Shown: positions 7,931-17,179 of the stretch, in pieces
Layout of the letters: each line of letters opens with the position of its first letter
Numbering within the stretch: the stretch's first letter is position 1
Origin: Mucilaginibacter aquariorum
Lineage (GTDB): Bacteria > Bacteroidota > Bacteroidia > Sphingobacteriales > Sphingobacteriaceae
DNA length: 64,000 nt
Direction of reading: 5' to 3'
Assembly: GCF_024498135.1 (NCBI RefSeq)
Contig: NZ_JANHOH010000002.1
Span: 434,001-498,000 of the forward strand
The notes under the pieces: model-generated
What the model saw: the letters and a program-made list of their open reading frames with translations, nothing else
Database searches by the model: none
Told to the model about the DNA's origin: nothing
Translations under genes and position numbers: made by a program

Positions 7931-8719
7931 ATGAAAAAAATACTTTTACTAATTGTTATATGCCTACAGGTATGTGTTGTTAACTGTACATCGGCGCAGC
8001 CGAAAGCTAATTACTATTGCCCGCCCTGCGGCGATTGTGATAAAATAGCCTATAAAGCACCCGGAAAATGCCCGCATTGCGGAATGACCCTGGTGAAGCA
8101 AACCGCTGCAGAACATGATAAAAACACAAAACGATATAAGGTGGCTTTTTATCTGCAAGATGGGGTAGAGGTATTGGATTTTGCCGGCCCAATGGAAGTT
8201 TTTGCTTACGCCGGATTTGATATTTTTACCGTATCGGCAACTAAAGACCAGATCAAATCGCAAGGGATACTAAAAGTGACACCCGATTATAGTATTGACG
8301 ATGCCCCACATGCCGATATACTGGTGTTTTTTGGCGGTAATGCAGGCGTTGCTGCTAATAATCCTAAAGTAATAAGCTGGGTAAAAAAGCAGACAAATAT
8401 TGATTACTACTTTTCGGTTTGTACAGGTGCATTTATATTGGGCAAAGCAGGGTTATTAGATAATTTAACCGCAACTACCTTCCACTTGAGCATTGAGGAT
8501 TTGAAAAGGGATGTCCCTAAAGCTAAAGTTCTAAAAAATGTGCGTTTTGTTGATAACGGTAAAGTGATAACTACTGCCGGTATATCTGCCGGTATTGATG
8601 GCGCCCTACACCTTGTAGAAAAAGTACGTGGTATTGAAGCCGCTAAACAAGTCGCCGTCTATATGGAATATGATAAATGGATACCGCAACAAGGGTTGAT
8701 TATTGCCAAAAGCAAATAA
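7931..8719 (+). CDS. Exported DJ-1/PfpI protein with N-terminal heavy-metal-binding motif
   Basis: A 262-residue protein with three parts. A signal peptide (MKKILLLIVICLQ...) comes first. A Cys-rich head resembling the heavy-metal-binding domain of copper and mercury proteins follows, with C30, C33 and C36, then the C47-P-H-C50-G-M pair. A DJ-1/PfpI domain fills residues about 68-250 with nucleophile C164 in FSVCTGAFILG. It shares the DJ-1 fold with the upstream regulator. A periplasmic redox, metal-handling or hydratase role is inferred; the export and the metal head together are unusual. Confidence 0.8.
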   Translation: MKKILLLIVICLQVCVVNCTSAQPKANYYCPPCGDCDKIAYKAPGKCPHCGMTLVKQTAAEHDKNTKRYKVAFYLQDGVEVLDFAGPMEVFAYAGFDIFTVSATKDQIKSQGILKVTPDYSIDDAPHADILVFFGGNAGVAANNPKVISWVKKQTNIDYYFSVCTGAFILGKAGLLDNLTATTFHLSIEDLKRDVPKAKVLKNVRFVDNGKVITTAGISAGIDGALHLVEKVRGIEAAKQVAVYMEYDKWIPQQGLIIAKSK

Positions 8720-8730
8720 TATCTCTGTAA

Positions 8731-9504
8731 TTATTTCTTTTCTAAAAAGTTGTTTAGCGCGTGCTGGGTAAATTCAGATAATACCAGCTCGCCGCTAATG
8801 GCGGCACGTTCGGTGAGTAGCTGGTCCCAATCTTCAGTACCTTCCCAAAGTATTTGTTTAAGCCCTACAAGCGCCTGGGGGTGGTAGGAGGCAAGTTTAT
8901 GTGTAAGCGTGTCCAAGGCTTCATCCAGTAATTTAACATCGGCATACACCTCGTTATACAGCCCCTTCTCCATAGCCCATTGTGCCGACTGAAAATCGAC
9001 CGCGCGGATAGTTAGCTGAGAAAAAGCCGGCAACCCTATCTTACGTATCACTGCGGGGGATATTACAAATGGGCCTATACCTATAGCCAGTTCGCTTAAT
9101 TTAATGGATGCAGCTTCTGTTGCCAGGCAATAATCGGCACCTGCAGCAAGGCCTACGCCGCCACCCACAGCTTTACCCTGTATGCGGGCTATGATGATCT
9201 TGGGCGATTTGCGACAGGCGTTTATTACATTAGCAAAACCCGAAAAAAATACCGCGCCTGCCTCTTTATCTTTTATTTGTAGTAATTCGTCAAAGCTGGC
9301 ACCTGCGCAAAATGTGCGTTCGCCGGCGCTCTGTAAAACAATAACCTTTGTTTGCGGGTCGTTGCCTGCTTCGTTTATTTTATCGGTAAGTGCCTGTAAC
9401 AGGTGGGCAGGCAGCGAATTTTGTGCAGGATGATAAAAGCCAATGGTTGTAATGCCATCGGCACTGGTATTAATAACTACGTTTCCGTTAATGCTATCGG
9501 TCAT
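8731..9504 (-). CDS. Enoyl-CoA hydratase/isomerase family protein
   Basis: A crotonase-fold protein of 257 residues from the ATG at 9504. That start is preferred because the 18 residues further upstream in the frame do not resemble the family; the family fold starts right after MTDSINGN. The oxyanion-hole segments are visible as an AGERTFCAGASFDELL block and an AVGGGVGLAAGADYCLA block. Acid/base glutamates of true hydratases are not obvious, so substrate and reaction (hydratase, isomerase or thioester hydrolysis) are open. It is convergent with the exported DJ-1 gene, with 11 bases between the stops. Confidence 0.8.
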   Translation of the reverse strand: MTDSINGNVVINTSADGITTIGFYHPAQNSLPAHLLQALTDKINEAGNDPQTKVIVLQSAGERTFCAGASFDELLQIKDKEAGAVFFSGFANVINACRKSPKIIIARIQGKAVGGGVGLAAGADYCLATEAASIKLSELAIGIGPFVISPAVIRKIGLPAFSQLTIRAVDFQSAQWAMEKGLYNEVYADVKLLDEALDTLTHKLASYHPQALVGLKQILWEGTEDWDQLLTERAAISGELVLSEFTQHALNNFLEKK

Positions 9505-9672
9505 AATTGAACTGGTGATGAATACATGGCAATATCCGTAATTTAAATGAGCCTGCAAATTTTCAAGATGTTCAAATGCGAATTACTATGCGACGTTATT
9601 AATGCTGATACCAATGGTTTATGTTGCCATCTGCGGAGTATCGAACAGCAATAAGACAGAATTAAATTATAA

Positions 9673-11331
9673 TTAAATCAATGGTAGTTCGAAGTAAAAG
9701 GTAGAGCCCTGGCCGGGTTCGCTTGTAACACCGATGGTGCCGTTATGATTAGTGATTATCTCGTGCGAAATATATAAGCCCATACCTAAACCACTGGTCA
9801 TGTTCTTTTTATCCTCTACCCGATAAAAACGTTCAAATATCCTGCTTTGCTGATCTTGGGATAAGCCAATGCCCTGGTCTGTTACAGATATCCTTACATT
9901 GTTACCATATTTTACAGCTGTTACAGATACATTTTTATTGCTTTGCGAATACTTTACCGCGTTGTTTAACAGGTTCATTAATACTTGTTCAAGGCGTTCG
10001 GTATTTCCTTTTACGGTAAATGTATCAGCTATATGTTTTTCAAACTGATAGGATGGATAAACATGTTCGGCATTTTCAATACACTGATTTATCAGGTTGG
10101 TAATATTTACATCAGATAAAGCATATTCTAACCTGCCGGCTTTTATTTTACTCACATCAAGCAAGTCGTTAATAAGGCTTTGCAGCTTATTTATAGATAA
10201 ACTCGCCTTGCTTATATATTGCTGAATTATTGGGGGCAGTTCTTCTTTTTTATATCCTGCAATTAGCTGCAGGTAACCTTTTAAACTGGTTAATGGTGTT
10301 TTAAGTTCATGACTGGCAATACCAATAAACTCGTCCTTACGATCCATCTCCCGTTTCTGGTCTTCAATATCTGTAGCTGTACCCACCCAGAATATAATTT
10401 CGCCCTTATCGTTCTTTAGTGGTTTTGATCGGTTAAGATGCCAGCGGTAAACCCCATCGTGCCTGCGGTAACGGTTCTCTACTTCAAACATCTCACCAGT
10501 TTTTAATGATCGGGCATACTTTTCAGCTGTTTCTTTCAAATCATCGGGATGTACCAGTTCTTTCCAGCCAAAACCGCCCATGGTTTCAAAATCTTTACCC
10601 GTATAATCATACCAGCGCTGGTTGTAAGAGTTTACATTACCATCGGGCAAATTGGTCCATGTCATTTGCACAATATTGTTTGTAAGCAGTTTAAAGTGCT
10701 CGCGGCTTATTACCAGGTCATGTGTGCGTTCTTTTACGGTAGCTTCTAACGAGCTATTTAATTTCTGCGTATTAGCACGCGATTCTTCGAGTTGCGCATT
10801 ACGCAGGTGTAGCTGCTTTTCGGTTTCTTTTAATACGCTTAAATCGGTAATAATAATGCTGAGCGCCATGCCGCTATCAAGCTCAATAGTGTTACAAGAG
10901 AACATGCAGTGCATATCTTTGCCACCGCCATCTTTCAAAATAATTTCCTGCCTGCAATCCTCCTCCCAGCTGCTGTGTATCAACTGTTCCAGTTTATCTT
11001 TTGACTCATCGGGGACAAAAGAGGCAAGGGGCATGCCAATTGTTTTCTCTAATGGAGTATCTGTCATTTCGGCGAAGCGGGTATTACAATACAAAACTAT
11101 GCCGTCGCGGTTTATGGTGACCGCTCCTTCGCTCATTTTCTCAATAAACACACGGTAAGTTTGGTCGGCCGTTTTTAAGGTGTACAGCTGGTGGCCGGTT
11201 TTATCCTTTACCACCAGGGCATCAACCTGCCCGGTGCGTATGGCATTAATAGTTTCATGTGCTTCTTCAAGCTGAAACCGTAGCTCTTCTATTTCACTTA
11301 AAAGTTCTTTATCTGAATTGGGTTGCTCCAT
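9673..11331 (-). CDS. PAS-domain sensor histidine kinase, last gene of the Kai operon
   Basis: A 552-residue soluble kinase. A short helix with the AHETINAIRTGQVDALVV motif (residues 24-41) precedes PAS 1 (about 56-170), a coiled linker, PAS 2 (about 215-330), HisKA with H341 in SHELKTPLTSL, and a HATPase domain with N box near 452-460, G1 DQGIGL at 485-490 and G2 GLGMGL at 514-519. No membrane segment is seen, so it senses internal signals. It begins 2 bases after the second kaiB stop. By analogy with SasA, KaiB or KaiC may set its activity, but unlike SasA it carries no fused KaiB-like domain. That link is inference. Confidence 0.9.
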   Translation of the reverse strand: MEQPNSDKELLSEIEELRFQLEEAHETINAIRTGQVDALVVKDKTGHQLYTLKTADQTYRVFIEKMSEGAVTINRDGIVLYCNTRFAEMTDTPLEKTIGMPLASFVPDESKDKLEQLIHSSWEEDCRQEIILKDGGGKDMHCMFSCNTIELDSGMALSIIITDLSVLKETEKQLHLRNAQLEESRANTQKLNSSLEATVKERTHDLVISREHFKLLTNNIVQMTWTNLPDGNVNSYNQRWYDYTGKDFETMGGFGWKELVHPDDLKETAEKYARSLKTGEMFEVENRYRRHDGVYRWHLNRSKPLKNDKGEIIFWVGTATDIEDQKREMDRKDEFIGIASHELKTPLTSLKGYLQLIAGYKKEELPPIIQQYISKASLSINKLQSLINDLLDVSKIKAGRLEYALSDVNITNLINQCIENAEHVYPSYQFEKHIADTFTVKGNTERLEQVLMNLLNNAVKYSQSNKNVSVTAVKYGNNVRISVTDQGIGLSQDQQSRIFERFYRVEDKKNMTSGLGMGLYISHEIITNHNGTIGVTSEPGQGSTFYFELPLI

Positions 11332-11333
11332 AA

Positions 11334-11663
11334 TTAACTGTTTGTGGCAAGGCCAAGTCCTTTTAAAACTCTATTTGTATCGCTCATATCACCTATCATC
11401 CTTCTTTTAGGATAAGGTGATAATTTTATCATTAAAGGCACTGCTATTACATCTTCCCCCTGGGCAAGCTGTGGTTGCTGGTGAATATCTATTATTTCCA
11501 GGTTGTAGTTACCCGGCAGATATTCTTCACAAATAGATTTTATATTTTCTACCGCACGAATAGAGTTAGGGGATGCCCCTGTTATAAACAAACGCAACAC
11601 ATAAATCCCAGACCCGGTATCCCCCTCGTTGTATCTCTCTAAAACCCCACTCTGATCGGCCAT
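11334..11663 (-). CDS. KaiB-family protein, second and more divergent paralogue
   Basis: A 109-residue protein with a 20-residue N-terminal extension before the KaiB fold. The YVLRLFITGASPNS strand-turn, the IDIHQQPQLAQGEDVIAVP segment and the RRMIGDMSD motif align with KaiB. After the conserved GL near the C terminus it has Gly where cyanobacterial KaiB has Asp (from memory of the Synechococcus sequence), and the tail ends ATNS. It lies 18 bases after kaiB 1 and 2 bases before the kinase gene. Role is unknown: it could bind KaiC competitively or dock on the kinase. Confidence 0.85.
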   Translation of the reverse strand: MADQSGVLERYNEGDTGSGIYVLRLFITGASPNSIRAVENIKSICEEYLPGNYNLEIIDIHQQPQLAQGEDVIAVPLMIKLSPYPKRRMIGDMSDTNRVLKGLGLATNS

Positions 11664-11681
11664 AACTATCTATTTATACAA

Positions 11682-11969
11682 TTAAGCGGGGCGAATGTTT
11701 AAGCCAACCAATACCTTTTCCTCGTTAGATAAGTCCCCAATTATCTTACGGATAGGTTCGGGCACTTTTCTTACCAGCGTTGGTATAGCCAGTATCTGGT
11801 CACCCTCAGCCAATTGTGGTTTTTCTAATAGATCAATTATCTCAATACGGTACTGGCCTTTTAAATGTTCTTCGCAGTATTTTTTAAGGTTGCTTAACGC
11901 GGTAACAGATTTTGGTGTTTTACCTGCTACATATAGCCTCAGCTCCCATTTTTTATCAATTCTTACCAT
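11682..11969 (-). CDS. kaiB: KaiB-family protein
   Basis: A 95-residue protein closely following cyanobacterial Kai[20 protein letters not shown], then [22 protein letters not shown], and the [17 protein letters not shown] block. The thioredoxin-like fold-switching region is therefore present; the cyanobacterial Asp of the final GLD motif is Asn here. The acidic C-terminal tail of cyanobacterial KaiB is missing. Its ATG overlaps the kaiC stop by one base (TAATG), so translation is coupled. KaiB is known to bind KaiC during the clock cycle. Confidence 0.92.
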   Translation of the reverse strand: MVRIDKKWELRLYVAGKTPKSVTALSNLKKYCEEHLKGQYRIEIIDLLEKPQLAEGDQILAIPTLVRKVPEPIRKIIGDLSNEEKVLVGLNIRPA

Positions 11970-13720
11970 TATTTTTTACGGGATGTTTTGGGTTTTTGTA
12001 CATTTTCTTCCGTTTCGCCCTTTCTTATCCTGATCACTTCCTCACGGTTTTTTCGTAGTATTTCTTTTTTAAGTTCTTCTTCCAGATATACCTTGTTCAA
12101 TTCTTCCTCTACCGATTCAAACTCGGTATGCAGGCTGGCTATTTTAGCCTCGAGCACTTTGCGTTTGCGAACGATCTCCCTGTCTTTACGGGTAACTGCA
12201 TTACTGCGTATAGCTTCGCCGGTTTGTTCCAGCAGCATTTGCTGTTCGCGGGCCGATCCTGTAAGGATACCTTCGGGGCCTAAGTAAACATCTACTAATT
12301 GAAGCCCTTTGCCGGTTATTATAAATTCACGCACCTGGTTAGAATGTTTCATTCCGCGCGATTTCATAACGTACAAACCACGATTACGTTCACCGTTAAA
12401 TTCAATATCGCGTACCAGTATCCAGGCATCTACCAATGATGATACACCCTCATCGGTTTGTTCATTTATAATAGTGTTTAATGATAAAGCCGTGAACATC
12501 ACAGAGATTTGCTCTTCCTGCAAAAAATCTATCATACGCACCAGCATATTTTTCACCTCACTTACCGATCCTATATTAATAAAATTGGTTATCGGGTCAA
12601 TAACAACCACACTTGGCCGATATTTTTTGATACACTTATGCATGGCTACCAGGTGCATTTCTAACCCGTACAGGTTTGGCCTCGACGCGTTAAAATAAAG
12701 CAAGCCACTATCAACATGTTTTTGCAGATCAATACCTATTGAACGGATATTTCGAATGATCTGGTTTGGTGATTCTTCCATGGCAAAGTAAACGCACTTT
12801 TCTTTGCGGTTACAGACTTCGTTGGCAAAAGATGCCGCCAAACTTGTTTTACCCGTACCGGCGGTGCCTGATACCAACACGCTGCCACCACGGTATAAAC
12901 CCTTGCCACCCAGCATATCATCTAAAGCAGGTACACCCGTTGATATACGCTCTGTAGAAACTTTATTAGCCATTTTTAGCGAAGTAACCGGTAGTACAGA
13001 TATGCCATCCTCATCTATCAGGAACGGATACTCATTTGTACCATGCACGCTACCACGATATTTAATTACGCGTAGCCTGCGGGTGGTTATCTGGTTAACC
13101 ACGCGGTTATCAAGCAATATCACACAGTCAGATACATATTCTTCAAGGCCCTGGCGGGTCAATGAGCCTTCGCCACGCTCGCCTGTAATAATAGCCGTTA
13201 CGCCTTTTTGCTTTAACCAAGAGAATAGCCTGCGTAGTTCGGTTCGCAAAACCGCCTGGTTGTTTAAACCGGAGAAAAGATTTTCTAATGTATCAAGCAC
13301 CACACGCTTGGCACCAATGCTGTCAATAGCATATCCCAAACGTATAAATAATCCTTCCAGGTCATATTCTCCCGTTTCCTCTATCTCACTGCGGTCAATA
13401 TGTACATGGTCTATTCTTATTTTCTTTTCGGCTTGTAACTTTTTTAGGTCAAAGCCCAGTGAAGCCACATTCATGGCCAGCTCATCAGATTTTTCTTCAA
13501 AAGCTACAAAAACGCCGGCTTCGTTATACTGTACAGCGCCGCGTACAATAAATTCAATAGACATAAGCGTTTTGCCGGATCCGGCTTCGCCGCATATCAG
13601 AGATGGCCTACCATATGGAAGCCCACCACCTGTAATTTCATCAAGCCCTGTAATTCCTGTTAAAGCCTTTGGTAATGTACCGTATTGTACAGGCTCTTTC
13701 TGTTTTTGAGACTTACTCAT
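11969..13720 (-). CDS. kaiC: KaiC-family double-ATPase
   Basis: A 583-residue protein with two RecA-type domains. CI has Walker A GEAGSGKT (44-51), catalytic E75-E76 and Walker B RVVLDTL. CII has GTAGTGKT (285-292), E315-E316 and VVVIDP (371-376). The CII phosphorylation site of KaiC (T426, S431, T432 in Synechococcus) aligns with T422, S427 and S428, so autophosphorylation is likely. The cyanobacterial A-loop tail is replaced by a long charged coiled coil (about 495-575), as in KaiC of Rhodobacter, where KaiA is absent. It heads an operon with two kaiB genes and a kinase. Confidence 0.92.
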   Translation of the reverse strand: MSKSQKQKEPVQYGTLPKALTGITGLDEITGGGLPYGRPSLICGEAGSGKTLMSIEFIVRGAVQYNEAGVFVAFEEKSDELAMNVASLGFDLKKLQAEKKIRIDHVHIDRSEIEETGEYDLEGLFIRLGYAIDSIGAKRVVLDTLENLFSGLNNQAVLRTELRRLFSWLKQKGVTAIITGERGEGSLTRQGLEEYVSDCVILLDNRVVNQITTRRLRVIKYRGSVHGTNEYPFLIDEDGISVLPVTSLKMANKVSTERISTGVPALDDMLGGKGLYRGGSVLVSGTAGTGKTSLAASFANEVCNRKEKCVYFAMEESPNQIIRNIRSIGIDLQKHVDSGLLYFNASRPNLYGLEMHLVAMHKCIKKYRPSVVVIDPITNFINIGSVSEVKNMLVRMIDFLQEEQISVMFTALSLNTIINEQTDEGVSSLVDAWILVRDIEFNGERNRGLYVMKSRGMKHSNQVREFIITGKGLQLVDVYLGPEGILTGSAREQQMLLEQTGEAIRSNAVTRKDREIVRKRKVLEAKIASLHTEFESVEEELNKVYLEEELKKEILRKNREEVIRIRKGETEENVQKPKTSRKK

Positions 13721-14120
13721 GCAATCTTATCGTTTTCAATGTTTCATAAAAGTATAAATAGTGCCCTAACAAGCAAGCGTATTGCTTGAGAGAAAGGCTT
13801 ATTTATTCAATTACGTTGTAAAGTATCTTACAAATTATTTCGAGTTAACTACATGGAATTATAATTGTTTGGATTATGATATTTAATTTACGTTTTGCCA
13901 ATAAACAATAACCTTGAAATAAATTAATTAACATTTATTTAAATACGGCAGGAGGGATATCTGCAACAATAAGAGCCTGAAAATTACCCGTTGCAAATGT
14001 TGATGTAACAGATTAGCTATAATCAAACAGAAGAATTAATATTGCATCATATTATCTGCAAGCCGCTCCCTCCCTGATTAATTTATTGCTGTATATTTAT
14101 ATTGTTTTTCTACTATAGAC
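13721..14120. promoter_or_regulatory. Divergent intergenic region between kaiC and the multi-PAS kinase
   Basis: About 400 bases with no open frame of note. It holds the kaiC-side promoter, a small hairpin (CAAGC, GTATT, GCTTG near 13774-13788) and otherwise AT-rich sequence. No -7 box of the TAnnTTTG type is convincing on the kinase side. Because both transcripts of the locus start here, it is the place for a shared regulator to act. No operator could be named. Confidence 0.5.
13747..13776 (-). promoter_or_regulatory. Candidate promoter of the kaiC-kaiB-kaiB-kinase operon
   Basis: Read on the minus strand, TTG (13774-13776), a 19-base spacer and TACTTTTA (13747-13754) give the Bacteroidota layout with 7 of 8 bases of the -7 consensus. 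The predicted transcription start is near 13740, a 20-base leader before the kaiC ATG at 13720. Confidence 0.5.
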
Positions 14121-16751
14121 ATGGAAAGCTACATCTATCAAAATGCTTTGCAAAACGAAAACTTATTTAAGACCATTATAGACGAGTCGCCTTCACCGGT
14201 TGGCTTATATGTTGGTCCTGATATTGTTATTACATTAGTAAATAATGCCATATTAAAGGTATGGGATAAGGATGTATCAATACTTGGTAAAACCTTTCGG
14301 CAGGCATTGCCCGAGTTAGAGGGCCAACCCTTTTTTGATATTTTAGACGAAGTATACGCAACAGGCGTAGCCTATGAAGCATACGGCGAACGGGTTAACC
14401 TATTAGTGAATGGGCAACTGCAACCTTTTTATTTCAATTTTACTTATAAGCCACTTAAAAATGATACCGGAGAAGTTTGGGGCATACTAAACACTGCTGA
14501 TGACGTTACCGAATTGGTGCTTACCCGTCAAAAGCTGGCCGAAAATGAGGAACGGATACGTTTCGCACTGGATTCGGCACAATTAGGTACTTGGGATATG
14601 AACCCTGCCAACGAAGTTGTTACCTGGGATGAGCGTTGTAATCGCTTGCATGGTTTTGCAAAAGATGAGTCAATGACTTATAAAGATGTGTTAAAGAACA
14701 TCCACCCAAATGACCGGGAGATGGTAGAAGCAAAGGTTAAACAAGCCCTTAACCCCACCGGGAGTGGGATTTACGATTGCGAGTTTAGAACAATAGGTTC
14801 GGTTGATAAGCAGCTAAGGTGGCTGCGCAGCAGGGGTAAGGCATACTTTGATGATAGTGGGAAATGTATACGCTTTGCGGGTACGTCTCTTGATATTACC
14901 GCCGGTATCCGTGACAAGGAAGAGAAGCGGAAACTAATAACCCTGATAGATAATATATATGATTTTATTAGCCTTTCGGATATTGATGGTAAGGTTACTT
15001 ATATAAATACGGTTGGCCGGAAAATGATTGGGTTAGATGATGTTGAAGAACTGCCAAATGACCTGGAATTTATTATGCCCGACGAAATAAGCAAGTTGAA
15101 AATTGTAAATAAATCGCTTGAAAAATCGGGGCAATGGTCTGGTCAGCTTCTATACCGACATCATAAAACCGGTGATGCTATCCCTGTTTACATAACGTCT
15201 ATGTATACATATGACCCCAGCGGCAAACCACAGGGTAAAGCAACCATTGCCCGTGACTTACGCAGTGAAATTGCTGGTAGGCAAGCCTTAATTGATAGCG
15301 AGCATTTATTGCAAAATATAACCAGCGCTTCGCCAACAGCGCTTTGGATGTCTAACGACGAAGGTGTTATAATTTATGTCAACAAAACGTGGACAGATTG
15401 GACCGGTCAAACCAACGAACAAATAGTTGGTGCAGGTTGGCTGGAAGCCATAGTGCCCGAGGATAGGGGCCGGGCAGCCGAAAGGTTTTTACATGACTTG
15501 AAATTGCAGCAGCCCTACGAGGTTGATTTTAGGATCCGCCGCAAAACCGGTGAAATACGCTGGTGCATTGCAACTGGCAACCCGCAGTATAATAGTGAAG
15601 GACGTTTTATGGGTTATGTTGGCTCTTGTACAGATGTTACCGAAAAAACTAAAACCGATATTGAACTGCAACAAAAGAATAATGAGCTGAATGATCAGAT
15701 AAGGCAGTTTGAATTTGTAACCGATTTTATGCCGGTACAATTATGGACGGCCAAAACAACAGGCGAACTTGATTATGTAAATAAGCAAACCCTTAATTTC
15801 TTTGGTTTACCTAAGGAAGATATAATAGGCGAAAAGTGGCTGGATTATATACATGCCGAAGATCAGCCGGGATATATGGTTGCCTGGACAGAGGCACTAC
15901 AGTCTGGTAATATTTATCAGTATGAGTTTAGGCTACGCGATAAGAATGGTAATTATAAATGGCACCTTGCCCGCGCCTTACCTTTTAAAAACGATGATGA
16001 AATTGTAAGATGGTTTGGCACCAATACAGATATTGACGAGCAAAAACAGATGCAACGCCAAAAAGATGACTTTTTGGGTATTGCCAGCCATGAATTAAAA
16101 ACACCGGTAACCAGCATAAAAGCTTATGCGCAGGTGCTTGGCGCCATGTTAAGCCGTGAGGGCGAAGAGAAAAAAGCCGCAATGGTAATGAAAATGGATG
16201 CGCAGCTAAACCGCCTCACCAATTTAATTGGCGACTTGTTAGACGTAACCAAAATAAACTCGGGCAGGATATTATTTAATAAGGTTTGGTTTGATTTAAA
16301 CCAGGCTGTACAAGAAACTATACAGGATTTACAAGCTACTACACACAAGCACATCCTGGTAATGGATTTTAAAGATACGGGCAAAATATATTCTGATAAA
16401 GAGCGGATAGGGCAGGTAATAACCAACCTGGTAACAAACGCTATCAAATACTCCCCGCATTCTAACCGCATTATCATCAGTACGATGCGGGAAGGCAACA
16501 TGGTTACAGTATGTGTGGAAGATTTTGGTATCGGCATCCCCGATGATAAAAAGGAAAAAGTGTTTGAGCAATTTTATAGGGTAAGTGGCAGCAAACAGCA
16601 TACTTTCCCCGGTTTGGGGCTGGGATTATACATCTCGAACGAGATAATACGGCGCGAGGGCGGTAAAATGTGGGTAAACAGTACAGAAGGAAAAGGGTCT
16701 ACTTTTTGCTTTTCGTTACCGGTGGCTGATGAAATAGCAACAGACGTTTAA
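14121..16751 (+). CDS. Multi-PAS sensor histidine kinase
   Basis: An 876-residue kinase without membrane segments. About five PAS domains stand in tandem (roughly 15-135, 142-262, 268-388, 392-515 and 520-638), several ending in the PAC-type D-V/I-T motif (SLDIT, CTDVT). HisKA has H657 in SHELKTPVTSI, and the HATPase domain shows a DFGIGIP G1 box and a GLGLGL G2 box. The H-box and last PAS resemble those of the kinase across the intergenic region, so the two may be related by duplication. It is transcribed divergently from kaiC and followed by a receiver gene, its likely partner. PAS cofactors and stimuli are unknown. Confidence 0.9.
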   Translation: MESYIYQNALQNENLFKTIIDESPSPVGLYVGPDIVITLVNNAILKVWDKDVSILGKTFRQALPELEGQPFFDILDEVYATGVAYEAYGERVNLLVNGQLQPFYFNFTYKPLKNDTGEVWGILNTADDVTELVLTRQKLAENEERIRFALDSAQLGTWDMNPANEVVTWDERCNRLHGFAKDESMTYKDVLKNIHPNDREMVEAKVKQALNPTGSGIYDCEFRTIGSVDKQLRWLRSRGKAYFDDSGKCIRFAGTSLDITAGIRDKEEKRKLITLIDNIYDFISLSDIDGKVTYINTVGRKMIGLDDVEELPNDLEFIMPDEISKLKIVNKSLEKSGQWSGQLLYRHHKTGDAIPVYITSMYTYDPSGKPQGKATIARDLRSEIAGRQALIDSEHLLQNITSASPTALWMSNDEGVIIYVNKTWTDWTGQTNEQIVGAGWLEAIVPEDRGRAAERFLHDLKLQQPYEVDFRIRRKTGEIRWCIATGNPQYNSEGRFMGYVGSCTDVTEKTKTDIELQQKNNELNDQIRQFEFVTDFMPVQLWTAKTTGELDYVNKQTLNFFGLPKEDIIGEKWLDYIHAEDQPGYMVAWTEALQSGNIYQYEFRLRDKNGNYKWHLARALPFKNDDEIVRWFGTNTDIDEQKQMQRQKDDFLGIASHELKTPVTSIKAYAQVLGAMLSREGEEKKAAMVMKMDAQLNRLTNLIGDLLDVTKINSGRILFNKVWFDLNQAVQETIQDLQATTHKHILVMDFKDTGKIYSDKERIGQVITNLVTNAIKYSPHSNRIIISTMREGNMVTVCVEDFGIGIPDDKKEKVFEQFYRVSGSKQHTFPGLGLGLYISNEIIRREGGKMWVNSTEGKGSTFCFSLPVADEIATDV

Positions 16752-16810
16752 TAATTATTTAATAATAAGTTAAACCTGCCCGTCGTTCTGCACTCAAACT
16801 ATACAATACC

Positions 16811-17176
16811 ATGATCCAAAGACCGAAGAAAATAATGATAGCCGATGATGATCCCGGTATAGTGGATGCTGTAGAAATGCTGCTCGAATTTGAAGGCTAC
16901 ACAGTAACCACTACCGTTGACGGATCTACCGTATTGGATATGAAGGATGAACTGCCCGACCTGCTTTTGCTTGATATATGGATGAGCGGCGAAGATGGCC
17001 GCGATATTTGCCGTAAGCTAAAATCTACAACCATCACTAAAAATATCCCTGTAATAATGGTATCTGCAAGCCGCGATATCGAAGAATCGGCAATGGAGGC
17101 CGGTGCTGACGACTTCCTTGCCAAGCCATTTGAAATGGATGTGCTTTTGAAAAAGATTAAAAAGTTAACCCACTAA
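16811..17176 (+). CDS. Stand-alone response regulator receiver
   Basis: A 121-residue CheY-type receiver with no output domain. The acidic pocket D12-D13, phosphoacceptor D55 in LLLLDIWMSGEDG, S85 of the MVSAS strand and K105 of AKPF are all present, so it should be phosphorylated. It lies 59 bases after the multi-PAS kinase on the same strand, which suggests that kinase as the phosphodonor. With no DNA-binding part it must act by protein contact or as a phosphate relay or sink. Confidence 0.9.
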   Translation: MIQRPKKIMIADDDPGIVDAVEMLLEFEGYTVTTTVDGSTVLDMKDELPDLLLLDIWMSGEDGRDICRKLKSTTITKNIPVIMVSASRDIEESAMEAGADDFLAKPFEMDVLLKKIKKLTH

Positions 17177-17179
17177 TCG

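Noticed and set aside
11969-13720. RadA or DnaB-type helicase instead of KaiC
   Set aside because: The double RecA layout, EE residues and phosphosite region follow KaiC, and two kaiB genes follow in the same operon.
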